64,000 nt of DNA from CATOSP01 sp034422355 (GTDB lineage: Bacteria > Chloroflexota > Dehalococcoidia > Lucifugimonadales > UBA3495): the NCBI GenBank assembly GCA_034422355.1, contig DAOUJS010000091.1:38078-102077 (forward strand), read 5' to 3'. Shown in pieces: positions 25,202 to 34,652 of the stretch. Every line of letters starts with the position of its first letter. Position 1 is the first letter of the stretch. The translations under genes and the position numbers were made by a program. The notes under the pieces are model-generated. The model saw only the letters and a program-made list of their open reading frames with translations. It did no database searches and was not told the DNA's origin.

Positions 25202-28200
25202 ATGACAGCCACCTTCGCAGAGCAGCCAATACTGAACTCTCCCTACGAATATCCCAGCCGCCACTGGCAGCTCGAAAACGGTATTCCCACAGACCGCGTC
25301 GTAGAGCAGCGGCGACCCTCCGCGCATATCGTCCCCGTGCCGCCGGCCCGCCGACAAAGCCTGCAAGCTGCTATGATGCTGGGAGTGTCCGAACTCTCCG
25401 ATGAGCGGCAGGAATACGATCCCACGCCCATAATCAACGACATCCGCCGCCGGGTTGATGCCTGGCGGGGAATCCCCAACCCCAACGACTGGGGTGTAAC
25501 CCCGGAGACGGCACGTCTGCTCCAGCACTGGCGCAGCTACAACTTCCCCAACGTGCGCCCCTTCTTCTGCCAAATCGAGGCGGTTGAAACTGTGATTTGG
25601 CTGACCGAAGTCGCCGGTCTGTTGTACACCGGGGGAAGCCGTCGGCGCCGGGAGTACGAAGGCATCCGCGCCCATATCACAGGGGCCAACAAACAGGCCA
25701 ACCCGGAGCTATTCAGGATCGCCCTCAAACTCGCCACCGGCGCCGGTAAGACCACGGTCATGGCAATGCTGATTGCCTGGCAGACTGTCAACGCAGTTCG
25801 CTACCCCACCCGTCAGCTGTTCACCAATGGCTTTCTGATAACGACGCCTGGCATAGTCATCCGGGACCGCCTGCGGGCTCTACTTCCCAACGACCCGGAG
25901 AATTACTACGAGCACCGGGACCTGGTGCCCAAGGATATGCTTAGCACCGTTAAGCAGGCCCAAGTGGTCATCACCAACTTCCACGCCTTCGGGCTTCGGG
26001 AGCGCGAGTCAATCCCGGCCAACACCCGCCGCCTGCTGCAAGGCAAGGGCGGCCCTGAAATCGACACCAAGGAAACCGAAGGTCAGATGCTGCGCCGGGT
26101 TATGCCCGAACTGATGCGGATGAAAAAAGTGCTGGCGCTCAACGACGAGGGCCACCACTGCTACCGCCAGCGGCCCGGGGAAGAATCAACCGAGCGCAGT
26201 CTGGACGCTGACGAAGAAGAGGAAGCCAAGAAGAACAACGAATACGCCCGAGTCTGGATTTCCGGCATCGAGGCGGTGAAACGCCACATCGGAACCGTGG
26301 CCGTCCTCGACCTGTCGGCCACGCCCTTCTTCCTGCGCGGGTCCGGCTACGTAGAAGGCACACTGTTCCCCTGGACGGTCTGCGACTTCTCGCTGATGGA
26401 CGCCATCGAGTCGGGCATCGTCAAGATTCCCAGGGTGCCGGTGGACGACAACGCGCTCTTGGAAAGCCGCCCGGTGTTCCGCGAGTTGTGGAGGCACGTC
26501 GGCGGCCTACTGCCGCGGGCCGGCCGCCGCCGCGCCAGCGCCGTGCAGGGCCCGCTCGATTTGCCGTCGCCGCTGATTTCAGCTTTAGAAGCCCTGTACG
26601 CCAGCTACGAAAGAACCTTCGCAGACTGGCAAGAAGCCGGAATAGAGTCCCCGCCGGTGTTCATCGTAGTATGCCAGAACACCGCCATCTCCAAGCTGAT
26701 ATACGAGTACATCGCCGGTTTTGAGCGACCCGGGGAGGATGGGAGCGAAGGGCAGCAATTCCTGGGCAGCTTCGACCTGTTCCGCAACTATGACGACAAC
26801 GGCAACCGCTTCCCGATGCCACGCACCCTGCTCGTTGACAGCGAGCAGATTGGCGCAGCCGACAACCTGCCCCCAGGCTTCCACGCAGCGGCGGCCCCGG
26901 CCATCGAGCGGTTCCGGCGGGAGCGGATGCAGCGCGACGGCGACCGCAGCGCCGCCGACAACATTTCCGGCGAGGACATCCTGCGGGAAATGATGAACAC
27001 CGTCGGCAAGCCGGGACGCCTCGGCTCCGGCGTCCGTTGCGTGGTGTCCGTCTCGATGCTGACCGAGGGCTGGGACGCCAACACCGTCACCCACATCCTC
27101 GGCGTCCGCGCCTTCGGCACCCAGCTGCTGTGCGAGCAGGTGGTCGGGCGTGCCCTGCGCCGCCAGTCATACGACCTGAACGAGGACGGCATCTTTGACG
27201 TCGAGTACGCCGATGTGCTGGGCGTCCCCTTCGACTTCACCGACGGCGACAAACCCGCTCTGAAGCCAACGAAACCGGCCCAAACGGTTCGCGTTTTTGC
27301 CGTAAGCCCGGAGCGCGACCACCTGGAAATCACCTTCCCCAACGTGACAGCCTACCGGGTAGAGCTGCCGGACGAATACCTGAACGCCCACTTCAACGAG
27401 GACTCGGTGCTTCGGCTGTCCACCGAACTGGTCGGGCCGACGCGGACGGAGAACCAAGGCATTATCGGCGAGGGAATTGAGCTTACCGTTGACCGGCTGC
27501 GCGAAACCCGGCGCGGAAAAATCGTATTCGAACTTACCGCCCATACTCTCCAGAACCACCTGCGCGAACCCGGCGAAGCGCCAAAGATGCACCTGTTCTC
27601 GCAACTCAGTGCCATCGTCGGCCGCTGGCTGGACGGGTATCTGCAGTGCGCCAGCGAGACCTACCCGGCCCAGGTGCTGTACCGGGAAATCGCCGACCGG
27701 GCCGGACAGCGCATCAAGGCGGCCATCGCCAACGCTGTCCAGGCGGAGCAGCCCGACGCCGCCCAGCGCATCAAGGCCGTCGTCGCTCCCTACAACCCCA
27801 CCGGCTCCACCCGGCACGTCAACTTCGCCACGACAGCGCGCCCCCGCCAGGCGTCCGACAGGTTCAGGCGGCAAATCCTGGAAACCGCCTCGGACAGATG
27901 CCACATCAACCGGGCAGTTTGCGACACCCAATGGGAAGCCGCCTTCCTCCGCGTCGTCGAGGAACACCCCAAGGCGCTTTCCTACGTCAAAAACCACGGC
28001 CTCGGCCTGGAAGTCCCCTATCACATCGGCCCGGCCACCAAAAGCTACGAACCCGACTTCATCGTGCAAATTGACGACGGGCAGGGCGCGGATGACCCAC
28101 TCAACCTCATCGTCGAGGTCAAGGGCTACCGGGGAGAGGACGCCGCAGCCAAAGCCGACACAATGAAAGCCTACTGGATTCCCGGGGTCAACAACCTGGG

Positions 28201-28594
28201 CAGCTACGGCCGCTGGGCCTTCTATGAGTTCACCTCAGCCTACGACATAGCCGGCGAGTTCGACCGTCTGCTGGACCGCCTCGCCGCCGACTCCGCGGCC
28301 CGCCGCCTTGCCGACCTAGGGAGTAGCCAACCCGACATGGAGGACATCTCGCGGCGCAGAAGCAGGGAATACGCCGAACACCTGGCGGAGCAGCACCGGC
28401 GACAGGGAGAGGAGACCCTGCGATTCTTGGAATTTGAGCGGGAACTGGACGAGGAACGGCAGGACTTGAGCAGGCGGGAACGCTATTTACTGTTCCTGGA
28501 GCATGAGAGCCACCTGAGCGAAGAGGGGCAGAGACGCTATGACCTGTTCTTGAGATACGAAAGGGAATACCTGGAACAGCAACAAGAGGGGTAA
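25202..28594 (+). CDS. Type III restriction Res-like helicase-nuclease (BPTD_3080-type)
   Basis: 1130 residues from ATG 25202, where the family-like opening (MTATFAEQPILNSPYEYPSR) begins. Walker A is LATGAGKTT (K183), and motif II is NDEGHH (315-318) in place of DEAH. The C-terminal region has PDFIV (D952) and IVEVKGY (E972, K974), a PD-(D/E)xK nuclease. The last 100 residues are a charged helical tail. With the Mod gene at 29050 it makes an ATP-dependent restriction system that cuts foreign DNA. The PIN gene starts on the last base of its stop codon. Confidence 0.9.
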   Translation: MTATFAEQPILNSPYEYPSRHWQLENGIPTDRVVEQRRPSAHIVPVPPARRQSLQAAMMLGVSELSDERQEYDPTPIINDIRRRVDAWRGIPNPNDWGVTPETARLLQHWRSYNFPNVRPFFCQIEAVETVIWLTEVAGLLYTGGSRRRREYEGIRAHITGANKQANPELFRIALKLATGAGKTTVMAMLIAWQTVNAVRYPTRQLFTNGFLITTPGIVIRDRLRALLPNDPENYYEHRDLVPKDMLSTVKQAQVVITNFHAFGLRERESIPANTRRLLQGKGGPEIDTKETEGQMLRRVMPELMRMKKVLALNDEGHHCYRQRPGEESTERSLDADEEEEAKKNNEYARVWISGIEAVKRHIGTVAVLDLSATPFFLRGSGYVEGTLFPWTVCDFSLMDAIESGIVKIPRVPVDDNALLESRPVFRELWRHVGGLLPRAGRRRASAVQGPLDLPSPLISALEALYASYERTFADWQEAGIESPPVFIVVCQNTAISKLIYEYIAGFERPGEDGSEGQQFLGSFDLFRNYDDNGNRFPMPRTLLVDSEQIGAADNLPPGFHAAAAPAIERFRRERMQRDGDRSAADNISGEDILREMMNTVGKPGRLGSGVRCVVSVSMLTEGWDANTVTHILGVRAFGTQLLCEQVVGRALRRQSYDLNEDGIFDVEYADVLGVPFDFTDGDKPALKPTKPAQTVRVFAVSPERDHLEITFPNVTAYRVELPDEYLNAHFNEDSVLRLSTELVGPTRTENQGIIGEGIELTVDRLRETRRGKIVFELTAHTLQNHLREPGEAPKMHLFSQLSAIVGRWLDGYLQCASETYPAQVLYREIADRAGQRIKAAIANAVQAEQPDAAQRIKAVVAPYNPTGSTRHVNFATTARPRQASDRFRRQILETASDRCHINRAVCDTQWEAAFLRVVEEHPKALSYVKNHGLGLEVPYHIGPATKSYEPDFIVQIDDGQGADDPLNLIVEVKGYRGEDAAAKADTMKAYWIPGVNNLGSYGRWAFYEFTSAYDIAGEFDRLLDRLAADSAARRLADLGSSQPDMEDISRRRSREYAEHLAEQHRRQGEETLRFLEFERELDEERQDLSRRERYLLFLEHESHLSEEGQRRYDLFLRYEREYLEQQQEG

Positions 28595-29004
28595 TGATTC
28601 TGACTGATACGGACCCCTTGGTTGCCCTGATAAACCCCAACGACTCGTATCACGCTGTGTGCCTTGAAGCAATCCGAATCCTGGGCCCCGAGGTAATGGT
28701 CACGACTTGGCAGTGTTTCACCGAGGCCATGCACTTCTTGGGAAGGGACGGCGGGTATTACTTCCAGGACTGTCTTTGGGATATGCGCCGCACCGGAAGG
28801 CTGGAGATACATTCAACGACGGAACTGGAAGCCCACCGAATGGATGTACTAATGCGGCAGTACCAAGACACACCGATGGACCTGGCTGATGCGTCGCTGG
28901 TCGCCCTATCAGAAAGCATTCCACTGCATCGTGTGTTCACCCTCGATTCCGGGTTCCAAGTCTACCGTCTTGCCGACGGCTCGGCACTGGAAATAGTACC
29001 ATAA
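28594..29004 (+). CDS. PIN-domain protein inside the restriction operon
   Basis: 136 residues with the PIN acidic set: D5 and D7 (ILTDTDPLVAL), E44 (FTEAMHF), Asp in MDLADASL and in FTLDSGF. It overlaps the nuclease stop by one base (TAATG) and precedes the methyltransferase by 45 bases. It has no cognate antitoxin. Location inside the operon suggests either a toxin guarding the restriction system or an added nuclease; a plain VapC-like toxin that hitchhiked is equally possible. Confidence 0.8.
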   Translation: MILTDTDPLVALINPNDSYHAVCLEAIRILGPEVMVTTWQCFTEAMHFLGRDGGYYFQDCLWDMRRTGRLEIHSTTELEAHRMDVLMRQYQDTPMDLADASLVALSESIPLHRVFTLDSGFQVYRLADGSALEIVP

Positions 29005-29049
29005 TAGAGCCATTCCGTAACCACCCCTCTGTACTGGAGGTCAATAACC

Positions 29050-32037
29050 ATGCCACGCTCACGCCGACGCGCCGAGCGGAAGCCCAAAGAGGTCATCTCC
29101 CTCACCCACTCCGGCGACGCACGGCGCAACATCCCCACCGCCGAGATGGAGCCGGTGCTGACCGAGGAGCAGCGGCAGCCCATTCACCTGGCCTATGAGC
29201 GGCGCAACCGCGACCTGGACCCGCAGCTTGTCTGGCGCGGCAAGGACGAGCAGGACGCCGCCGGCATCCTCACCGTCGCCGCGCCGCCACTGTTCACCCA
29301 GGAGAAGGTGCATCCCAAGGTCCTGGTGGACGACCTCATGCGCCTCTCCCGCAAGGGCGAGCCCGCAATCCAGCCGGAGCTGGACCTGTTCGCCGACTTC
29401 AACGGCCTGCACGACCCCAACGCCCGCACCGAGTTCTACCAGCACGACCAGAACTGGGCCAACCGCATGATCCTGGGCGACAGCCTGCAAGTGATGGCCT
29501 CCCTGGCCGAGCGCGAGGGGCTGCGGGGAAAGGTGCAGTGCATCTACATCGACCCGCCCTACGGCATCCGCTTCAACTCCAACTTCCAGTGGTCCACCAC
29601 CAGCCGCGACGTGCGCGATGGCAACGCCGCCCATATCACCCGGGAGCCGGAACAGGTCAAAGCCTTCCGCGACACCTGGAGCGACGGCATCCATTCCTAC
29701 CTCGCCTACCTGCGCGACCGCCTCACCGTCGTCCGCGACCTGCTGGCCGACTCCGGCAGCGTCTTCGTCCAGATTGGCGATGAGAACGTCCACCGTGTGC
29801 GGGCTGTAATGGACGAGGTATTTGGAGAAGATAATTTTGTAAGTCAAATTCTCTACCGACGAGGCGGCTTTCAGACCGGAAGATCTATCGCAAATACATT
29901 CGATTACATTCTGTGGTTCGCGAAACGAAACGACGCGGTGAAAGTTCGCCCAACTTATGTTCGAATTCAGAACGATGATTGGTATCCTAATGCAGACCAC
30001 TGGATTGAATTCTCTGATGGGAAAAGTACCATTTGGGATACGGACAAAGAAATCCCAGTCGGGGCCAGACTACACAGCGATCGATCATGCTTCTCAGCAA
30101 CAGGCGGAGAATCTAGTTCATTCTCAATAGAAATCAATGGCAAGCTCGTTGGCCCGCCCTCTGGTAGGGGGTGGTCTACTAACCGACAAGGCATCGACAG
30201 GTTGCTCGCAGCGAATCGAATTATGCTGAAAGGCAACCGTCCCCGGTACAAGCCTTACTACGACGACTTTCCCGTCAGAAGAATTACGAACGGCTGGATG
30301 GATACAGTCAGAGGCGGATTTACAGGAAGTGGCGAGGACTCTAAAGTTTACGTCGTTCAAACTGGGACAAGGATCATCGAGCGCTGCATCCTGATGACCA
30401 CCGACCCCGGCGACCTGGTGCTAGACCCGACGTGCGGCAGCGGCACGACGGCCTACGTGGCCGAGCAGTGGGGGCGTCGGTGGATCACCATCGACACTTC
30501 CCGCGTCGCGCTGGCATTAGCCCGCGCCCGCGTCATGGGCGCCCGCTATCCCTACTATCTGCTGGCAGACAGCCCGCAGGGACAGCGCAAGGAGGCGGAA
30601 ATTTTCCGCCGCGAAATCACCGAGGCACCCACCTACGGCAACCTGCGCCAGGGGTTCGTCTATGAGCGGGTGCCCCACATCACCCTGCGCGACATCGCCA
30701 ACAACGCCGAGATTGACGTCATCTACGACGGCTTCCAGGAGACGCTGGAGCCGTTGCGGGAGGCCCTGAACGCCGCCCTGGGCCAATCGTGGGAGGAATG
30801 GGAGATACCCCGCGACGCGCATGACCCTTGGCCCGAATCGGCAGCAGCGGCTTGGAATGTTCTGAAAGACCGACAGAACACGGACGCAGATAAATTGCAC
30901 GCACTGGGGATTCTTAACCGGCAGCTTGGTCGAGAGTATTCGATGGACGATGTTCCCGAACATCCCTACGACCCCTGGGAACCGGAAGCGGCGGAACTGC
31001 ACCGGCAATGGTGGGAGGGCCGCATCGCCCGCCAGCGGGAGATCGACGCCTCCATAGCGGCCAACGCCAACTTCGAGTACCTGTACGACAAGCCCTACGA
31101 GGACCGCAACAAGACGCGGGTGGCCGGCCCCTTCACAGTGGAAAGCCTGTCGCCCCACCGGGTGATGCCGTCCGGCGACACCGGCCAAGCCATCGCCGAA
31201 ACCGGCGACGGCTACCGTCACAATGGCGACCTGCCGGAGCGCGACTTCGGGGCGATGATCCTGGAAAACCTGCGAAGCTCCGGGGTGCAACAGTCCAGCA
31301 GGGAGGACAAGATCAACTTCACTTCGCTGACGGGCTGGCCCGGCCATTACATCTGCGCCGATGGGCGCTTTACCGAAGGCGAGGACGATACCGCCATAGA
31401 ACGCCGGGCGGCCATCTTCATTGGGCCGGAGTTCGGCACGGTGCAACGCGCCGACCTCACCGCCGCGGCCCGCGAAGCCGCCGAGGCCGGGTTCCACCTG
31501 CTCATCGCCTGCGCCTTCAGCTACGACGCCCATGCCGCCGAGCTGACCAGCATCGGCGCTCTGCCGGTGCTCAAGGCCCGGATGAACGCCGACCTGCACA
31601 TGGCCGATACCCTCAAGAACGACAGCCGGGGCAACCTGTTCGTAATCTTCGGCGAGCCGGACATTGAGACGCTGGACGCCGGAGCCGACGCCGAGGGCCG
31701 GGAGCAGGTGCGGGTGAAGGTCAACGGCGTGGACATATTCGACCCGTCCACCGGCCAGGTCCGCAGCGACGACACCGACGGGATAGCCTGCTGGTTCGTG
31801 GACACCGACTATAACGAGGAGAGCTTCTTCGTCCGCCAGGCCTATTTCCTCGGCGCCAGCAGCGACCCCTACAAGGCCCTGAAAACCACGCTGAAAGCTG
31901 AGATAGACGAGGAAGCCTGGGCCACCCTCCGCAGCGACACCTCCCGCCCCTTCCCCAAGCCCGAATCGGGCCGCATCGCCGTAAAGGTGATCAACCACCT
32001 GGGCGACGAAGCAATGAAGGTGCTGACAGTGCGCTAA
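29050..32037 (+). CDS. DNA adenine methyltransferase (type III Mod-like, beta class)
   Basis: 995 residues. Motif IV DPPY is at 168-171 and motif I DPTCGSGT at 459-466; this order (IV before I) marks a beta-class N6-adenine/N4-cytosine enzyme as in type III Mod. The region between (residues about 255-445) should be the target recognition domain and is distinctly AT-richer than the rest of the gene. The long C-terminal half (to about 995) is extra compared with classic Mod. It would protect host DNA from the Res-like nuclease upstream. Confidence 0.92.
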   Translation: MPRSRRRAERKPKEVISLTHSGDARRNIPTAEMEPVLTEEQRQPIHLAYERRNRDLDPQLVWRGKDEQDAAGILTVAAPPLFTQEKVHPKVLVDDLMRLSRKGEPAIQPELDLFADFNGLHDPNARTEFYQHDQNWANRMILGDSLQVMASLAEREGLRGKVQCIYIDPPYGIRFNSNFQWSTTSRDVRDGNAAHITREPEQVKAFRDTWSDGIHSYLAYLRDRLTVVRDLLADSGSVFVQIGDENVHRVRAVMDEVFGEDNFVSQILYRRGGFQTGRSIANTFDYILWFAKRNDAVKVRPTYVRIQNDDWYPNADHWIEFSDGKSTIWDTDKEIPVGARLHSDRSCFSATGGESSSFSIEINGKLVGPPSGRGWSTNRQGIDRLLAANRIMLKGNRPRYKPYYDDFPVRRITNGWMDTVRGGFTGSGEDSKVYVVQTGTRIIERCILMTTDPGDLVLDPTCGSGTTAYVAEQWGRRWITIDTSRVALALARARVMGARYPYYLLADSPQGQRKEAEIFRREITEAPTYGNLRQGFVYERVPHITLRDIANNAEIDVIYDGFQETLEPLREALNAALGQSWEEWEIPRDAHDPWPESAAAAWNVLKDRQNTDADKLHALGILNRQLGREYSMDDVPEHPYDPWEPEAAELHRQWWEGRIARQREIDASIAANANFEYLYDKPYEDRNKTRVAGPFTVESLSPHRVMPSGDTGQAIAETGDGYRHNGDLPERDFGAMILENLRSSGVQQSSREDKINFTSLTGWPGHYICADGRFTEGEDDTAIERRAAIFIGPEFGTVQRADLTAAAREAAEAGFHLLIACAFSYDAHAAELTSIGALPVLKARMNADLHMADTLKNDSRGNLFVIFGEPDIETLDAGADAEGREQVRVKVNGVDIFDPSTGQVRSDDTDGIACWFVDTDYNEESFFVRQAYFLGASSDPYKALKTTLKAEIDEEAWATLRSDTSRPFPKPESGRIAVKVINHLGDEAMKVLTVR

Positions 32038-32117
32038 CGCCCCCGGATCGGCAACGCAAGAGGAGAGCAGGGGAGCCAAAAAACCAGGTTGGCAGTGGGC
32101 AGGGAAAGCAAGTGAAC

Positions 32118-32148
32118 TTGTACAAGGATTCAAGTGATTCGCTAAAAT
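32118..32148 (+). promoter_or_regulatory. Possible promoter of the vapB/vapC-remnant pair
   Basis: TTGTAC (32118-32123) and TAAAAT (32143-32148), 19-base spacing, just upstream of the vapB ATG at 32165. Spacing is slightly long. Confidence 0.35.
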
Positions 32149-32164
32149 AGTGGAATCTGAAGAT

Positions 32165-32440
32165 ATGAAGAACATAAGCGTCAGCGTGGACGACGACACC
32201 CACCGGCGGCTGCGGATCATGGCGGCCGAGCAGGGGACCTCCGTGTCGGCGATGATCAGGGACCACATGTTGAGGGTCATAAATGGCCAGAGCCAAGGGA
32301 ATATGGGAGAAACGGAGCCTGAACGCCGACGCCGCAGGCTGGCCGAGGTAACTGAGGAATTCCAGCGGAGCGGGGCCGGTATTTCCATGGCCGACAACCT
32401 GACCAGAGAGGAGATGTACCAGGGCCGTGCGTCTCGCTGA
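32165..32440 (+). CDS. VapB/CopG-type antitoxin (orphaned)
   Basis: 91 residues from ATG 32165. MKNISVSVDDDTHRRLRIMA and GTSVSAMIRDHML form a ribbon-helix-helix DNA-binding domain; the C-terminal part (EEFQRSGAGISMADNLTREEMY) would mask the toxin. It overlaps the start of a PIN toxin gene by 14 bases, but that toxin is interrupted by stops, so this antitoxin is orphaned. Confidence 0.75.
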   Translation: MKNISVSVDDDTHRRLRIMAAEQGTSVSAMIRDHMLRVINGQSQGNMGETEPERRRRRLAEVTEEFQRSGAGISMADNLTREEMYQGRASR

Positions 32441-32637
32441 CTCCAACATTCTCCTCTACGCCGTCAGCTCCGACCTGGCAGAGGCCGGCAAGCGGGCCAG
32501 GGCCATCGAGACCCTGGGAGAGTAATCCCTGGCCCTCTCAGTCTAGGTCCTGCAAGAGTTCTACCACCAGGCCACCCGGCGGTCCGGGCCAGGCAGGTTG
32601 AGCCACGATGAGGCCATGAGGTTCTTAGACCAGCCCT
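32427..32637 (+). pseudogene. VapC PIN toxin, inactivated by two stop codons
   Basis: From the GTG at 32427 the frame reads VRLADSNILLYAVSSD, the PIN start with its first Asp, but hits TAA at 32523 and TAG at 32544. Between and after the stops it still reads LALSV then VLQEFYHQATRRSGPGRL, clearly the second PIN segment. Similarity fades after about 32630, where sequence of the next fragment begins. The toxin is dead; the antitoxin survives. Confidence 0.8.
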
Positions 32638-32809
32638 ACGAGAAAATGACCAGCTTTGACCAACTCAGCAGCGACGCAACGCCTACCACCTCAGGCAAAG
32701 GTTATCAGTGGCGGCAGGACCAAGAGACATTTCGGCTGTTACGCAGCAGGTCGCCACACAAGATTTTGGGGATCCAAGAAGGACAAGTCACCCGCAGTAG
32801 AGAACGGAA

Positions 32810-33793
32810 GTGCCTTTACAAAACCGCATCTCAGACAACCGATCGGGACACGCCATATTGGAAAAGATGCAGGACAAAGGAACGTTGCTGAAAGATTGGG
32901 ATGTTTCGATTTATCGCGGCGTCCTGACTGGCTACAACAAGGCATTCATCATTGACGAAACAACCCGTGCGCAGTTGATCGCATCCGATCCCAAATCGGC
33001 GGACATCATCAAGCCTTTGCTGCGAGGCCGTGATATACAGCGATTCCGGGTGCAATGGGCCAATCTCTACCTCATTGACTCGCACAACGGTTATGGCGAC
33101 GTTCCCGCCGTCAACATCGACGATTACCCGGCAATAAAGACCCATCTCGACAGCTACTATACTCAACTCGAAAAACGGCACGACAAAGGCCGAACGCCGT
33201 ACAATCTGCGCAACTGCGCTTACTATCCAGAGTTCGCCAAAGAAAAGTTGTTTTGGATTGAACTCGTCGACAAAGGGCGATTTTCTTACGACAACAGCGG
33301 CATCTATGGCGAAGCTACTACTTTCATGATGACTGGCGAATCATCGCTAAAATACCTGTGCGCCGTCCTCAATGCCAATCTAGTGCGCTGGTTCCTCAAC
33401 CAGATAGCCCCCACTTCGGGTATGGGGACGCTCCGTTGGAAAAAGATATACGTAGAGCGCATCCCCGTCCCGAAAATCAGTGCGGCCAAGCAGCGCCCCT
33501 TCGTGCGGCTCGTGGACCGGATACTGGAGGCCAAGGCCGCCGACCCGGACGCGGATACCACGGCGGACGAGGCGGAGATAGACCGCCTGGTCTACGAGCT
33601 GTACGGCCTGACGGAGGAGGAGGACACTGCCGTAGAGCGAGCCCTAGGACTGATACACCAAACCGACGAGGAGGAGGACGCGGCGCTGCTCCGGGCGATG
33701 GAGGAGGCCAGTATCGACGGTCCCGACAACTTTGTCAGCGAGGCGGACGTGATGGCAACGCTGCGAAGTGTGCGGGACTCGCATGGAAGTTAG
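32810..33793 (+). pseudogene. 3' fragment of a type IIG (Eco57I-like) restriction-methylase
   Basis: 327 residues covering only the C-terminal specificity part: LLKDWDVSIYRGVLTGYNKAF, then IIKPLLRGRDIQRFRVQW and the SGMGTLRWKKIYVERIPVPK segment typical of TaqI-like C-terminal domains. The methylase and nuclease halves, normally 600 or more residues upstream, are absent; the vapC remnant abuts instead. The GTG start at 32810 is nominal. The last 100 residues are acidic and GC-richer than the preceding part. It is probably inactive alone but could be a specificity subunit. Confidence 0.8.
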
Positions 33794-34049
33794 GTATCAC
33801 CACCAGTTCAACCGCGACTTGCGGCGGTTGAGGAACCCTTCCCTGGCTGCCCGGGTAGAACAAGTCATTGAAGAGTTGAAAGCGGCGTCCACCATCAGGG
33901 AGGTGCGCGGAGTGAGCAGAATCACCAGCGCGGGGGAGCACTACCGGATACGCATCAGAGAATACCGCCTGGGCATAACGATGGACGGCGAGACGGCCAT
34001 CCTGCGCCGCTTCCTACCCAGGGGTGAAATCTACCGCTACTTTCCGTAG
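33783..34049 (+). CDS. RelE/HigB-type mRNA interferase toxin
   Basis: 88 residues from ATG 33783. EVRYHHQFNRDLRRL, then REVRGVSRITSAGEHYRIRIREYRLGI and a final FLPRGEIYRYFP fit the RelE fold, with basic residues for RNA cutting. It overlaps the end of the type IIG fragment by 11 bases, where an antitoxin gene would be expected. No separate antitoxin gene is visible. Confidence 0.8.
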   Translation: MEVRYHHQFNRDLRRLRNPSLAARVEQVIEELKAASTIREVRGVSRITSAGEHYRIRIREYRLGITMDGETAILRRFLPRGEIYRYFP

Positions 34050-34458
34050 AATCCGGCCAAACTCCCCGTCCAGCGCCTCGTCTACCACCTCTCCGCCCCG
34101 GCCGCGGCACAGGAAACACCGCTCCCCAGGTGCGCTGGAGGCCAGACGCAGCCGTTGACCCCGTTCTCCCGCCAGCCGCTCTCGTCAGCGTGCATCACTG
34201 GACTGCTGCGGATGAGCTCCAGAATCCGGCTCACTTCCGGCCTGGTGACCGCTTGCCTTTGGCGGCGGGCTTGTGGCCCGGCATCCTGGAGCCTCGTCCG
34301 CCGCCTTTGGACAACCGGGCTTCCAGGCCCTCCACCCGCTGGCACAGTTCGGCAATGACCCCCTGTTGTTCGGCAATGACTGCCAGCAGGGTTTCCCGGC
34401 TCGCCTTGGTCAGGTCCAGTCCTGTTTCCATGGTCCTTTTATGCCACAACCAGCCCAC
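34040..34458 (-). pseudogene. IS66-family transposase remnant
   Basis: The minus strand keeps the IS66 N-terminus (SRETLLAVIAEQQGVIAEL with the coiled coil and MPGHKPAAKGKR) and jumps after about 75 residues to the catalytic region ILELIRSSPVMHADESGWREN. The intervening several hundred bases are missing. After NGCVW the frame shifts; a second frame continues RCFLCRGRGGEVVDEALD, the next IS66 segment. Large deletion plus frameshift make it non-functional. No terminal repeats found. Confidence 0.8.
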
Positions 34459-34652
34459 CGGCGCCAGTGTTTTTCAGCGGAACCGTCGGCACAGTAATTT
34501 CGCCTCATCAAGTCTGAACAGTTACGCGTTGCAGCTTCGGATTGACAATGACTTACCAGTCTGTTGAAATTGCGATGTCCGCAAGCGTTGCACTGGTTTG
34601 GGACGATTGCGGGCATCACCAGTTACACAAGACTATCAACGGAGGAGATACT

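Noticed and set aside
25202..32037. BREX or DISARM system
   Set aside because: Only Res-like, PIN and Mod genes are present; no PglZ, BrxC or DrmA/B-type proteins.
30517..32397. Long minus-strand frame of 626 codons opposite the methyltransferase
   Set aside because: An antisense shadow of a GC-rich coding sequence; no motif, and the plus-strand gene is firmly identified.
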